A stretch of DNA of 64,000 bases from Molossus alvarezi (GCA_037176705.1 CM073886.1:123962501-124026500), one strand, 5' to 3'; counted from the stretch's first letter, positions 21,530-33,310 are shown. The notes: generated by a model not told the origin, from the sequence alone. Program-made: numbers and translations.

Positions 21530-22380
21530 GCAAAGGGAGACAGCAGCCGAGTTGAAGGGTTTGGGTTAGAAATAGTTGGACTCTTCTGAATAAAAAATGA
21601 AGAAAATGTTCTTACTTTTCTTAGCCATTGAGGAGGAGCCTAGGAAACGAGGAAAAGAAAGGAAAGGGTGAGCAACAGGAGAGGGGACAGAAACCTGAGC
21701 TGCAGAATACCCAGCTGCTTTGAAGAAGATTTGTGGCCCATATTCCATTTCAAGTTTCTGGCTTCGATGCAGGGTCAGCTCCTGGCACCTTCAGCAAAGT
21801 CCCTGCACACGTGGCAGTGCCCTCGGGGGCAGGTCTGCAGTGGGCCGTGAAGGGAAGACCCACGTCCTGCGATGCCTGCGGTAGCACAGGGCCAGTGAGC
21901 CGACTCCTGAACCGTCCAAGTCAGAAGAAGCAGGAACTGAAAGTCACAGTGACTTTGAGAATTCAAGCCACTTGGTCATTCACTGGCCTTCTGTGGAGAT
22001 CATGAGATTTTTTTCATAAGACATGGCTGGTGTTTGAAATGAACTTTATCCAGATGCTAAAGGCCTCGCTGGTTGCTTTTCTATTTCCTATCTTAGCGTT
22101 TCCATTTCAAAGTCATGTTGGCACATGGAATTCGCGTTGTTTTATTCGTTCAGAATTCAGCAATCTCTTTGGTCTGTGTGCTTCCATAATCCTCAGCATT
22201 TTTTGTGGGTCTTACTAGCAGGCTTCACTGACTCAAAAGAAAGGAGAGTTGTGGTGATGGTATGGAGGAGTGGAAGATAATATGACTTTTTAAAAATCAA
22301 AGCTTAGAAGATGAGAATAAGAGAGAGACAGGTGGCTGGGGCAATGGTGGAATAACGGCCTAGGCCTGTGGCACAGCATA
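21530..22380. other. non-coding sequence without recognised elements
   Basis: No gene or repeat family was recognised in this intronic stretch. Confidence 0.4.
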
Positions 22381-22381
22381 T

Positions 22382-22741
22382 CTGTTATAGACTGAAGGTC
22401 TGTGTCCCCCAAATCCCTATCTTGAAACCTAACCCTCAAGGTGATGGTGCTAAGAGGTGAGGCGTTTCGGAGGTGATTAAGTAGTGAGGGTGGAGGTCTC
22501 AGGAATGGGATTAGTGTCCTTATAAAAGAGACTCCAGAGAGCTCCCCTGTCCCTTCTGCCACGTGGGACACAGCGAGAAGACAGTCATTTTGTACCAGGA
22601 GATGGGCTCACCAGACACTGGATCTGTCAGTGCCTTGACCTTGGACTTCTCAGCTTCCAGAATCCTGAGAAAGAAATTCCTGTTGTTTCCAAGCTGCCAA
22701 GTCTATGTTATTTTTGTAACAGCAGCCTGAACTCTGATACT
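22382..22741 (+). mobile_element. MaLR-type solo LTR (MLT1/MST-like)
   Basis: It starts TGTTATAGACTGAAGGTCTG and contains GTCCCCCAAATCCCTATC, AGGTGATTAAGTAGTGAGGG, TTAGTGTCCTTATAAAAGAG and GACACAGCGAGAAGACAG. It ends GTAACAGCAGCCTGAACTCT. This order is the classic MaLR LTR. No internal retroviral sequence follows, so it is a solo LTR. Confidence 0.82.
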
Positions 22742-23121
22742 ACCTCTCCTTGTAATTGTCCCCCAAACAGCAGGTCCATTAGATAACCCATCACTCAGAG
22801 ATAGTGGGGAAAGGAGAAGTTCCCAGTTGGGAGGTAGGGACCAGGAAGGTCTAGAAACCTCATCTGGCTGCATGGCACTGAGCCAGAGCACGGCTGACTT
22901 CTCCCCACGAGGATGAAGAGCTCAGAGGGTCAGGGAAATCAAAGACAGTCTCTTCCTACCAAATATGGAGGTTTCCTGCAGGTTAAACTGCTCATGTCGG
23001 ATCAAGATAATCCCCTTCGATTTAGAGTAATATGAATGACTGAAATGTATTTTATAGACTTGCCTTATCCTCCTTCTATATCTAACTGCTTTTGAAAAAA
23101 TGGCTGAGGAGCATGTCACAG

Positions 23122-23122
<1 letters not shown>

Positions 23123-23158
<36 letters not shown>
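23123..23158 (+). repeat. (GT)n microsatellite
   Basis: An uninterrupted GT dinucleotide run of about 16 units. Confidence 0.97.
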
Positions 23159-23663
23159 TTTCCTACCCAATCTAGATGAACCAGAAGCTAGAGGCTGGAG
23201 AGGAGGGAGAAGAAGAGGCTCTGGGGAGGCTGCAGTCTAGACCCTCAATAACAGTACATGCACGAGGTACCCCAACTTCTTTAAGGCGACAATTTGAAAG
23301 AGAAATAGGAAATACTGTCAGGTTATGAAACAAACCACTTACTGAGTGAAGGGGGTTTTTGAAATCTAGGATTCTTTCTCTACCTAATAATAGATGAACA
23401 ACCTTTTTCCAGAATAAAAGGAACATATACTCAAATGCACTTTGGCTATCTGTGCTATACATCAGCCTTGGTATTTTTTTTCAAGACAGATGTTGGTTGC
23501 ACGGATCCCATCACCACACAGATGACTTTAGAAAATACGATGAGCTACCATATTCAGAGAATGAAGGAAATCAAAACAAGAGAGTGGTGTAATGTGGCCA
23601 GAAGCTTTCTCTGTGCCCCTCTGCCTCAACAGACCCCCGGGAGCCCTGGAGCAGCGCAGGCTC

Positions 23664-23725
23664 GGGGCGGGGGGCCGGGGGCCGGGGGCCGGGGGCCGGG
23701 GGCCGGGGCAGGGGGCAGGGGGCAG
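23664..23725 (+). repeat. (GGGGGCC)n heptamer array
   Basis: About five GGGGGCC units are followed by related GGGGGCA units. The plus strand has many runs of four to six G, so it fits the G-quadruplex pattern. It accounts for the Pro/Gly-rich open frames on both strands. Confidence 0.93.
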
Positions 23726-26440
23726 GCACCGCTGAATGAGTGGCTGTGCAGAGGAGACTTTGAGTAAACACAGCCAGCTGATTCGACCTGCAAGTTCTGA
23801 CTCTGGGGAAAGAGAAACCTCATACATATTTTTTTTGTTAAGATTTTTTTTTTTTTTTTGTAACCAGATGTCTCATCTTCGGTTACTTTTTCCTGATAGT
23901 ATCTGGATGTTTTATCTACCTTTGCTGGGCCAGACAGAATGAAGTGTAATCTTTTTTCTTTAGTAGCAATTTAAACGGAAGAGAATGTGTTTCTTGTCTG
24001 TTTACTAGTGGTGACAGTAACAGTTAAGTTCTCCAACTCTTGGACTCCTTTTCTTTTCCTTCTTTCTCGTATGTTGGAAAACAAACTATTTAGTGCCCTA
24101 CGTGGTTCTCTGGGCTTACAGCCACGACTTCATAACTGTGCTTTCTCTGAGGAGGTACGTATTATTTCTGTTTTTTAAATAAATGTCCAGATATTTTTGT
24201 AAAAACAGGCAGCTGGATTTCTGCTCCTGAAGCATAATTTTGTTCTTCCAATAATTGGAGTTATTCTTGCACCAAAGTAAATTTCATTTTCTTAAATAAA
24301 AAGATATGTACAAAAAGGTACTTTTAGCCTATGACCTGTATTTGGAAATAGTTTTCATCAAGCCCAAAAAGACATTTAGTGGCAACTGCGTACTATGGGA
24401 ATCTAATCCTTTAGCACAGAGTTTGATTTGCTTTGCTTAGAAATTACTTCAGCAGGTGACATAAGCAAGCCATCCCACCCGGTGAGAAGACTGAATTACA
24501 ACATATACATATGCTCCGCTCTTACCTATTTTTAAAAAATTGTACATATGTAAGCACAATTGAAAGTAAATTAGAAAGAGCTTTTATGTATTTGATTCTT
24601 AGACCTGATTTTCCTTTTCATTTCCTTCCTTTCTCAAGTAATTGAAATTTCATTTTAATGCTTTTTCAACTGTATGAGTTGCATGACTAGCATAAAAATG
24701 AAATAATTTTGATCAAATTTGGTATATATCAAGTTACCTCATAAGTACTTCACACTTCTGCCATTGTAAGACAAAATAGTTATTTACGTGCTAAGTGGCC
24801 GTATCATCTTGGATTTAGCACAAATGCTACTAATGTTGAAATAATGCCAGTTGATTGGGCAACATTTCCATATATTCCTTCGTAAGCGGCTTAAAAATAT
24901 ATCAATTCCTGCCTCTCGATCACAGGAAGAGCTGTTACAATAAGGTAAATCATGGCATGTTGCCACAAACTAGGTTTTACAGAAATTTCTCTTCCCATCA
25001 CTAGGAAAAGGGACAGTCCCTCTGATAAGCAGGGTGAATATCTTTGTGATGTTTCCCTGTGTATTAAATGATGTGCGGATTATTGTTGTGCTCATATTAA
25101 TTTTAAAAGACTATCTGGAGCCTGAGCAGTTAAGAAAAAGAAAAAGAAAAAAAATCCAAGACCAAATGGAGAGCTGAGCAGGGAACCAGGAACCTAGAAT
25201 TTTCAACGGCAAAATGACTTAGGCCCGGAAGAGAAGGAATTTGCTTTTCTTGGCTCATTTTCCTACCCAGCAGCCTCCTCCTCTCCTAGTCTAAGCAAAA
25301 ACCGATTGGCTGGTAAAGGCTCCAACTACGCCGGCTCTCAGGAAAATCGCGTGTGAGCGGAGGTCAGGTGCAGCCAGGGTCCGAGGGGAAGCACCACGAG
25401 GTAGTTGGACCCTCCCTTGCCCACTTTGACGGCGTCTAGAATATTCTTCAGAGTAGGAGACTTGGAGAGGGGTCAGGGAGTGGGCATCCAGTCCTTGACT
25501 CGTAAGCATAGTCCAGAGGACGTGGACCGAGGCCGGCAGTGGCCACTCAGCCGTGTGATGTCCTCCTCCCACCTGCTGCCGGCTCTGCAGGGGCGAACGG
25601 AGGGTTCAGAAACACTGCTCCCCCCGGACTATAATGAAGATATGTAGCTGGGATTAAATAATGAGGGAGGGGGCTTCCGGCATGGTCCTCCTCCAATTCC
25701 CAAATAAATTAGTGAAAACAAAATCAGGCAAGATAAACATTTACCTCGAATTCACTAGTGGTCACCATGCAAGAAAAGGAACATCGCCCCATTGGATACA
25801 TTTCAAACAGTGACGACTAAGGGAGGGGGCGGAGGGCTCTGGGGCCACAGGAGGTGCGTGATGCTTCCCACTCGTCCCCCAGGCTCGGGAGCAATACTTG
25901 GGCAGTGGTTCCAGAAAATCCTGCACGTTCTTCCCGTTATGCTCCAGCTTGGAGAAGTGAGCTCGGGGGGAACGCAGCGGTTTGGGCAAGGAGAAACCAA
26001 GCACGAAACCCTAAATACCATGGCAGGGTCACACCAGCGGCAGGAGGGGGAGCTTCGTGGTCGACCTTGCGATGGCCCCGGCGCTGGATGAGGTCTCAGA
26101 CAGTCCGCATCTCCAGCAAGCACTGTCTTCCGGACCAGCGCAGCTCCTCTTCCCTCCACGGTCAGTGGATTAAAAGCAAAGTCAGGACTCAAATTGCAGC
26201 TCTCGAGGGAAGACACATTTATCACACTGGCTTAGAGCAAGTAGATCAAAAGAAATGGTGTGACTCCTGTCACGTGGGACTGGACATCCCAGAGCTCAGA
26301 GGGACATCATCTCTCAGAAGACAGTGATGGCAGAATGATTGACACAGACATATACTGGCTAAATTTTTAAACCTTAAGGACAAAAATTTCTCTGGGAATT
26401 CAAACAGAACAGCAAATCATTTTCCAAGAGAGAAATTCAG

Positions 26441-26718
26441 CCTTGGCTAGTCTGGCTCAGCAGTTAGAGTGTCAGCCCACAGACCGAAGGATCCTGGGTT
26501 CAATTTCTGGTCAAGGGCATGCACCTGGGTTGCAGGTTCAATCCCCCACCCTGCTTGGTATGTGCAGGAGGCAACCGATTGATGTGTCTCTCTCACATCG
26601 ACGTTTCTCTTTCTCTCCCCTTCCCTCCCTTCCACGCTACCTAAAAATTAATGCAAAATTATCCTGGGGTGAGGATTAACAACAACAACAAAATAAGAGA
26701 GGGAGGGAGGGAGAGAGG

Positions 26719-26755
<37 letters not shown>
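26441..26755 (+). mobile_element. VES SINE with (GA)n-expanded tail
   Basis: The head CCTTGGCTAGTCTGGCTCAG, B-box-like GGTTCAATTTC and tail ATCCTGGGGTGAGGATTAAC are followed by AAC repeats and a (GA)n run at 26695-26760. The flanking duplication is AGAGAGAAATTCAG at 26427-26440 and AGAGAGATATTCAG at about 26756-26769. Confidence 0.9.
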
Positions 26756-26764
<9 letters not shown>

Positions 26765-26769
26765 TTCAG

Positions 26770-27702
26770 GGTGGTTTCAGACCTCTCAACAAAATGAAAT
26801 GCCAGAAAATAGAAATAAAGACCATGTAGATTGCTTACAAATACAATACAAATGTTGGATGCAAAGGATGCTGTTGGACTATGATACAGCAGGGAACAGG
26901 TTTTGACTAGGAAGGTGGTTTATCTTAGAAGAGCAGAAGAGAGAATGTTAGCAGACAAAGAATAGGCAGCATTTAAGGGTTGACCATGGACTTGTGTGAT
27001 TAGCAAAGGGCAGACTATTCCTAAGACATTTCTGTTTCGGAGGTAAACCCAGGTAAGCTGCCAAATGGACAGTAAGGCTATCCTCAGAATTTCAGCCTGG
27101 TAGAGGGAAGACTGATGGGTGTAATGGGAACCGGCTTTCCCGGGATCCAGGCGGCGGAGTGAAATGACGGCCCCAGCTGGAGCTACAGGTGCGGGTGGAC
27201 GCCAGCCACGGAGCCACACCAGGGCGGAGCGGGAGCGGGCAGCGTGGAGGGTCGCACCGCCACGAGGACGGAGCCACGCTCTGGGTGACTTCCGACAGCA
27301 GGCTGTGCCCACGGAGCTCGCCTCCAGTTCCCCCCCCCCCCTGCGATCTGAAACAGCCCCCCTGGGAGGGGCTTCAGCAAAAGCATCTGTTTTTTAGGCA
27401 CTTTGCTAAGATTCCAAGTGTGCGCTCACGTATCAGTGCAGGCAGAAAGCCTGGCGCACAAAACCCTCTGGGCCCGTGTCTCTTAAACGTGACCGAGCGA
27501 CGAGTCCCTTGTCCTATCGTGGCTGGGATGTAAAGCGCCGTCTGTCTATACTAACAGGGCTGTTTTCAGAGCCACATGGAGAAGGAGGATGAAGGGAAGA
27601 AAGGCGTCAATGTCCGGATCCAGAGCAACATAAGGGGTCAGTGCCATCACCAGCCCATTTCTGAAGGATCGGGACCTTGGCCTTGCCCCTTCCATTGTCA
27701 AC
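26770..27702. other. intronic sequence including the CpG-dense patch
   Basis: No gene or repeat family was recognised outside the CpG-dense patch. Overlapping open frames on both strands at 26920-27530 follow from the high GC content. Confidence 0.4.
27120..27330. promoter_or_regulatory. intronic CpG-dense patch
   Basis: About 19 CpG dinucleotides occur in roughly 190 bp, far above the surrounding intron. The segment runs from CCCGGGATCCAGGCGGCGGA to about CCACGGAGCTCGCC. No repeat family was recognised. It could be an intragenic CpG island, an enhancer or an unrecognised retro-insertion. Its function is not shown by the sequence. Confidence 0.4.
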
Positions 27703-27716
27703 ACTGGTCATTCTTA

Positions 27717-27974
27717 TTTTTTTAAATCCTCACCAGAGGATATTTTTCCATTTATCTTCAGCTAGAGTGGGAGAGAAGAAGGGAGGGAGAGGGAGAGAAA
27801 GAGAGAGAAACATTGATGTGAAAGACACACATCGACTGGTTGCCTCCTGCACGACCCTGACCAGGGCCAGGACGAAAGGCAACCGAGGTACATGCCCTTG
27901 ACCAAATTTGAACCCTTGACTCTTTGGTCCCCGGGCCGACGCTCTAACTGCTGAGCCCAACCGTCCAGGGCCAT
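27717..27974 (-). mobile_element. VES SINE
   Basis: The reverse-oriented copy runs from AAATCCTCACCAGAGGATAT to GAGCCCAACCGTCCAGGGCC. The 14-bp duplication ACTGGTCATTCTTA is exact at 27703-27716 and 27975-27988. Confidence 0.95.
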
Positions 27975-27988
27975 ACTGGTCATTCTTA

Positions 27989-30104
27989 AAGCCAACACAG
28001 GAAAGATGTCTTACTTTCTCTCCAGTGTTAAGAACGAGACTAGAAGAACAGCTGGGTGGGCCATCTCCCTGCAGGTGTGCTGACTCCTGCAGGCCACCCG
28101 GCAGCCGGCCAGGGTTCCTAGCGGCCCACTCCGCTGGCCAGGCACAGGGGTGCCCAGAAGGCAGTCCTTTCGCCATGAGCCTGGGCACCCAAAGGGACCA
28201 CACAGAAAGATTAGTTCAAAGAACATTTTGATAGTTTGGATTTTAATAAAAGTTGTGCCTTTTGTAACTAACCTTAAATGGTTCTGGGGGGGCGGGAAAG
28301 GTACTATTAGCTCCACATTCAGGAAAGCAACATGTTATCGTCAAGCTTCTGGTTGACAAGAAAGCAAGCTGATGCCTACAATATGGACTCTGTGTACAAT
28401 ATTCATTTTGCACAGAAGCCCAGTTCTGTTGAGAGCGAGTCTGCTGGGAAGGGTCACCTATTTGCTAAAAAAGTAATTGCTAAGCGGTAGAGAGGATTGA
28501 GCCTAAATTCTTATTAACAAAATTTTGGCGGAGGTTTAGTCTCTATATTTCTAGGGGCTCGTGTACACGTAAACCAACTCGGATGGATGTGGAAATCCGA
28601 AGGGCTGGTGGGGGGCCGAGGTTGGCAGAAAAGGACTACGGATGACTTCTCACCATGTACCATTTGACACCTTTTCACACATGCTGTTTTTTTGAGCTCG
28701 ATGTGATTTTTATTTAAAAAATAAATAGAAAAAAGCAAATGCTTCAAAGGGGCGTTATTCAGAATTAAAATGTATGAAACAGATCATTTTATCCCGACAC
28801 CAACCTAAGTCAGTTTAAAAGAGGAAGGATTGAATTCTGATCTGTGGAAAAGGTGGATGGAGAAGGAATGGGGTCCATTTTGGGGCATAATATGCACCAA
28901 GGGATCGGAGGTTGGAAGTGGGGTGCACTGATGAGAGGATTTGGAATCTAGTCTGTGTGACGGATCTGAGCAGTGGGGAGGCATGGCAGGATTTGGGGTA
29001 AGGGTTGTAAAGGGAAAAGAAGGACAAGAATCGACTCTAACACTAAGCAATTGTGCCTGGCTCCCTGGGAGCTATATTGCGCTGAAAATCAGCTCAGCGC
29101 TGACCTTGACGGGGCCGCAGAACCAGCGAGAGGGCCCCTTGGGCGTTTGTGAGCGGTCATTCGGGGGCACGGACCAGACAGCTGGTTCCCACCGCCACGC
29201 CTGGTAGGGGAGTGGAGACCCAGATGAAGGGCGTGAAAGGAAGCTCCCAGATTTCTCCTGGACATCAGAACAATTTCCTGGCAGGAAGGAGAGCCATAAA
29301 ATGGAGCTAATGATAGCACATTTTAAGATCTGAGATACAGAAAAACTAAGAAAGAGCAATAAGAATCTTTTAGAAGGTGCCCCAAATATAACACTTCTGA
29401 GTTATGGACCAGTATTGGAACAAGAAGGTAACAGATGAGGGGACACAGGTGTAACAAGCCTGAGTCTCTCTAGAAGGTGGATAATCATGGAGTCATTCCA
29501 CACTTGCTTTCTGCATGATAGATTAATGGGAGATTTGATCACTAATCTGTTGATCAACACTGAAAAGATGAATCTCAGAAAGATGACATATTGCAAAATA
29601 CTTCTACAGAGCCAAGAAAAACAACCTCTCTGCCTGGGACAGCTTTAATCAGACCATTCTTTTATAAGGAAAAAAATATGCCCAACAGTGGCATGGTCGC
29701 TTGTAAACATTCCCAGCTCAGTAAACAACGGTTACACATTATTTGCCTAAAATATTCATCATCTCAGGCGTCAGTGAGTTTCTGTCATTGCCATGCAGAG
29801 TTACAAATCTTTACCAAGCCACTCAGTATCACGTGATAGCATGTTCCAAAGTATTGGTAACATCTCTGACAGAAAATACAACATTCACCCAGAAGAAGAA
29901 GAATATACCCTTTTGTTTGGCTTATTATCCTAGCTATGTGCCACTTTATAAATGAGAGAAGTTCCGAAAATTTAATACTGAAAGTAGAAAACAACTAAAA
30001 CATAAAACAGAAAGTGTCATTTCACAAGAGCTCTGTTGCTCTCTTATTTGGTTGCTGGGCTTAGGAAACGTGATGAAATCGTGGCACTGTACAGTCACTT
30101 GGAG
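27989..30104. other. non-coding sequence without recognised elements
   Basis: No gene or repeat family was recognised. This stretch is the first part of the intron on the 3' side of the FYB1 exon, together with the MER20 relic next to it. Confidence 0.45.
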
Positions 30105-30298
30105 GCGGTTTCTGCACCTCTGTACTACTGATGTCTGGGGCCCGATAACTGATGTCAGGAGCGTCCTGTGCATTGTAGGACGTGTGGCCGCGTCCCTGGC
30201 CTCTACTCGCTAGATTCCAGTTGTGACAATGAAACGTGCCCCCAGACAATGCCCAAAGTCCCCTGGCTGTCAAAATTGCCCCATGTGAGAATCACTGC
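30105..30298 (-). mobile_element. MER20 hAT-Charlie element
   Basis: Reverse-oriented MER20: TCCTGTGCATTGTAGGACGT, CCCTGGCCTCTACTCGCTAG, CAGTTGTGACAATGAAACGT, CAATGCCCAAAGTCCCCTGG and a final TGAGAATCACTG. It is a typical short non-autonomous copy, 310 bp inside the intron from the FYB1 donor. Confidence 0.85.
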
Positions 30299-30602
30299 CT
30301 GAGGGTTTTGCTCATCTTTCTGTCCAGCTCCTTAATGGTAGCAACACACCACAGTCTCCTTCAACAGAAATGAAACTAAACTAAGGAAGTAAATGAAATG
30401 ATTGTCATTAAGCAAAACCACAGATCAAAGTCAAGTGGACGTGTTTCCCCATCCCCCAGACCAGCTCTGCCTTCTCCCAGTTCCCACACCAAAGCGAAGT
30501 CGTGCCAAGGCGGCCGCGGCGATGGAGCCATCCCTCGGCGCACACTGCCCCCCGACGAAAGGCCCCGCTGTGGAGCCAGACGCGGTGAACAGAGAGAGGA
30601 GG

Positions 30603-30608
30603 ACTTAC
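30603..30608 (-). other. splice donor of the FYB1 large exon
   Basis: The minus-strand sequence TTCACA is followed by GTAAGT, a perfect consensus for the intronic side of a 5' splice site. It falls right after the codons for KFRRAASVH, which matches where FYB1 homology stops. The reading frame stays open into the intron to 30376, but that extension does not resemble FYB1. The exon ends after the first base of a codon. Confidence 0.88.
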
Positions 30609-31770
30609 TGTGAACAGAAGCAGCCCTGCGGAATTTTGCCAGGTCCACGTTGGGCGGTCTGCTGGGTTTCTGCGGAGGAGGGCCCAGGACAAGCAAGGAG
30701 GGCAGGGGCTTCTGCTTCAGGGTGGCTGAAGTCTTGTCTCCCTTTTCCTTGTCCTGGCTGTGGCCCCAGGGGCCTGCCGCTGTCACCTTAGAAGGGGTCT
30801 TGGGGAGCAAGGCAGGTGGAGCGCCAGAGGCAGGCTCTTCCTGACTCGTCCTGCTGGAGAAGACGCTCGTGCCAGCATCTGCCCTCCTGCCCTCTTTCTT
30901 TTCGTCGGCCCTCTTGGACAGGCTCGGGCCGCCTCTGCTCGCGGCCGGCTTCAGAACCACTCCGGGAAAGGGCGAACTCGGCGTCTCGCCCCCTTGGTCT
31001 TTGCTTTCTGGGCCTTCCCTGGCCGGCTTCAAAGGGCCGGCTTTGGACTTGACTCCGGGGGTGGCCGAGGATCCTCTCTGTGGAGACGCGTTCTTCGTGG
31101 GGGTGTCGACTTCATGGGGGTCATCGACGCTCAGGGATGGCTTCTGCCCAATGACGGGTTTGGGGAAGAGGGGCTTGGGGTCATGATCTTGGGAAGTGGA
31201 CGCGAACTTGCCTTGAACCCCAGACAGCTTTGGGAACACTGGCTTCTGCTCGTGTTCCGGGGCTGGAGGATTAAACCTGGGCTTTGGACCCGGCGGCTTG
31301 AGGTCATGGTCCTGGCTGAGTCCGGGAAGTGAAGGCTTATTCCCAGGAGGCCGGGGGAAGGCCGGCTTGGGGTCTTCTTTGGGAAGGTTGGTGGGCTTGG
31401 GGCCTACAGGCCTCGGAAATCCTGCCTTCACCTCGGGGTCTCTGGTGGCCGAGCTCGCTGGTGATCCAAACCTTTGGCCCCCTCCTGTGGGCTTCAGAAA
31501 TGGGGGCTTGGGCTCCACGTCCGGCTTTTCCTCACAAGAAGGTTTCACCCCCAAAGGTGGCCTTGGGGACCCAAACTTTGGTACGGTGCTGGGTCCTGCT
31601 GGAGGGCTGGCATTTCCTTGGTTGGTGAATAAGTTCTTTTTGGCCTGTACTCCTGAGGGGGGGTTTTGCCCTGTGGCTTTGAAGGGCCGGCTGTTGCCTG
31701 CGACCTCCTCCGTCGGGCTGCCCACGGTGTTAAACTTCGCCATGAGGGACTTCACATCTGCTTTCCCATC
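30609..31770 (-). CDS. FYB1: FYB1 (ADAP) large N-terminal coding exon, partial gene
   Basis: FYB1 is a cytosolic adaptor in T cells, myeloid cells and platelets. It links receptor signalling through SLP-76, FYN and SKAP1 to integrin activation. The exon is open over its whole length. From the ATG at 31743-31741 it encodes 378 codons plus one base, starting MAKFNTVGSPTEE and ending near KFRRAASVH. The protein is Pro/Lys-rich and has no folded domain, as expected for this part of ADAP. Landmarks are NLFTNQGNASPPAGPS (about 37-52), two SQDHD-KP segments (143 and 184), PFPGVVLKPAASRGGP (258-273) and a polyproline segment GPPPQKPSRPP (354-364), in the region known to bind the SKAP1 SH3 domain. The exon reads in phase upstream of this ATG as DGKADVKSL, matching the longer FYB1 isoform whose first Met lies in an earlier exon. 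Tyrosine motifs and hSH3 domains lie in exons outside this window. No frameshift or internal stop is seen. Confidence 0.95.
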
Positions 31771-31800
31771 CTACAAGCATGGGGAACAAAAACTAGCTGA
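31771..31800 (-). other. splice acceptor of the FYB1 large exon
   Basis: On the minus strand the exon is preceded by AG at 31772-31771 within CCCCATGCTTGTAG. A T-rich stretch lies just upstream and a branch-point-like CTCAGCT lies further upstream. Reading across the AG gives GAT GGG AAA GCA GAT, in phase with the ATG 27 bases into the exon. An upstream exon ending in ATG would therefore give the known MDGKAD start. The choice between the two starts cannot be made from this window. Confidence 0.8.
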
Positions 31801-33139
31801 GAACTACACTTCCACAGTTTAAAACACTACACTTTAGACAGTTTCCTGGTTTGAGGCCTGCGGTGGAGCTGATTGGGTCGCCAGATATTGTAACATTTGT
31901 CTTCCTCTACAGCAAAATAAGTGGTGAGAGTCTCTTGAAGGGGGAGGGCCTGAGCACATACACTTTTTGGGTTTGTCTTAGACTGACATGCTTGCTTTTG
32001 TTGGTCGCAGCCTATTGTTTCTCTTTCCTATCACTGTTTCTCTCGCTGGCTTGTTGGATTTATTCTTTACTTGGTATTTGTCTGTTTTATTTTACTTGGG
32101 AAAATATGGAAGTTTCTAACAAATGACTTCTTCCATATTGCACGGTTGAGCCTCTTAAATAGAAACTGCATTTGAAAAATGAAAGTGAGCTCCCAGGTTG
32201 CATACATTGTATGGCACGGCCACATTCAATGTCTCTGGTCTGTGAGGGTGCCTACCTCCATCTGAGGTCTGTCTGCTTGCTAACAGGGGGTGGGGCAGAA
32301 ATACCCACTCGTTTTATGTGTAAGTAATAAAAAGAGTCTTTCTACTTACTTTTATATACTTCATGCTAATGATTCAGCTGGAACCAGACAAGCAGGTAGA
32401 TTGCTCTGTTCCAGGACTGGTCCTGTCTAGGGGCGTCGTCTGGGGCCCTCGGGGGAGGGGACAAGGATGCAGAGACTGGCTGGGAAGTCTGACATCCAGA
32501 CTTCTTGTTTTCTCCAGTTTTGTCTCTTCTACAGTAACACTTGTCACTCCTTCTCAGAGGTCCTGCTATGTACACAGTCTGTCCCCCTTGTTCTAGAATG
32601 AGGGTACTGCACAGTAAAGAGAGCAGACAGTCACCCTTCTCTGTGGGTGTAATCCCAGGTAATCTGGTAGAATTCATAGTATGTTTTGTCTGTCTCTCAA
32701 AAGCAAATTCTTCCTAGAATATTATAGTTTTTTTAGACTATTTGGAAGTCAAAAGCTTAAAAAAAAATCATTGAGGATACACGTGTGGTCATTCCCATGT
32801 CTATTTTCATTCTCTTAGAAAATATTTTCCAGCTTCCACCCCCAACACTCACTGCCACATACCCAAGCACACCTCATGTCTCAAGTCCCCCCTCGAATAC
32901 CACAAAACCAGACCCTGTCCGGTTGGGAGGATTTGCTCTGTCCTCTTAACTCACTTCAGACACTTCTACATGCCCGAGTATGACTTCCTCTCATAACAGT
33001 AAGAACCACCATTTGGTGTGTGTGTGACTCTGAACCATGCATGTACCTGTGCGGCCCATCTCGTGCTTTGGGAGGATGGCATTCGCCAACTCCATGTCCC
33101 AGGAAAGAAGAGTGAGGGTAAAACTGCTTGAGGACATAG
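31801..33139. other. intronic sequence upstream of the FYB1 exon
   Basis: No gene or repeat family was recognised. No VES SINE occurs from 27975 to 33774, the longest VES-free interval around the coding exon. Confidence 0.45.
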
Positions 33140-33310
33140 TGGAAAGACCATGAGAACTTGGCTGGATCCCTGATTTGTTAGTTGGGCCTCAGTTGCATCA
33201 TCTGTAAAATGGGCATAATAATGCAGACCTGCCAGAATTGTCATGCGCATTGGAGATGGAATTTATAAAGTGCCTGCCTGGCCCACAGCATGAGCTCAGT
33301 AGATGAGAAT
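33140..33310 (+). mobile_element. MIR SINE
   Basis: GGGCCTCAGTTGCATCATCT and GTAAAATGGGCATAATAATG followed by AGTGCCTGCCTGGCCCACAG with GAGCTCAGTAGATG match the MIR 3' half. Confidence 0.78.

Larger units (their letters stand above)
22742..26420. other. intronic sequence with simple repeats only
   Basis: Apart from a (GT)n run and a GGGGGCC array listed separately, no gene or transposable element was recognised. The stretch 25310-26110 is comparatively GC- and CpG-rich and carries overlapping open frames on both strands, none with a recognisable domain. Confidence 0.4.

Noticed and set aside
21206..21589. Lys/Glu-rich frames
   Set aside because: Translation of the GAAA/GGAA tail of a VES SINE.
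23528..23827. Pro-rich minus-strand frames, considered as the next FYB1 proline-rich exon
   Set aside because: They derive from the GGGGGCC array. The flanking residues do not match FYB1 and there is no suitable splice acceptor.
25803..26327. Overlapping open frames of 140-157 codons on both strands
   Set aside because: GC-rich sequence without domain features. No supporting splice sites were identified.
30376..30602. Continuation of the FYB1 frame past the donor site
   Set aside because: A perfect GTAAGT lies where FYB1 homology ends, and the following residues do not resemble FYB1. It is intron.
30402..31822. Long plus-strand open frames opposite FYB1
   Set aside because: They are antisense shadows of the Pro/Lys-rich FYB1 exon.
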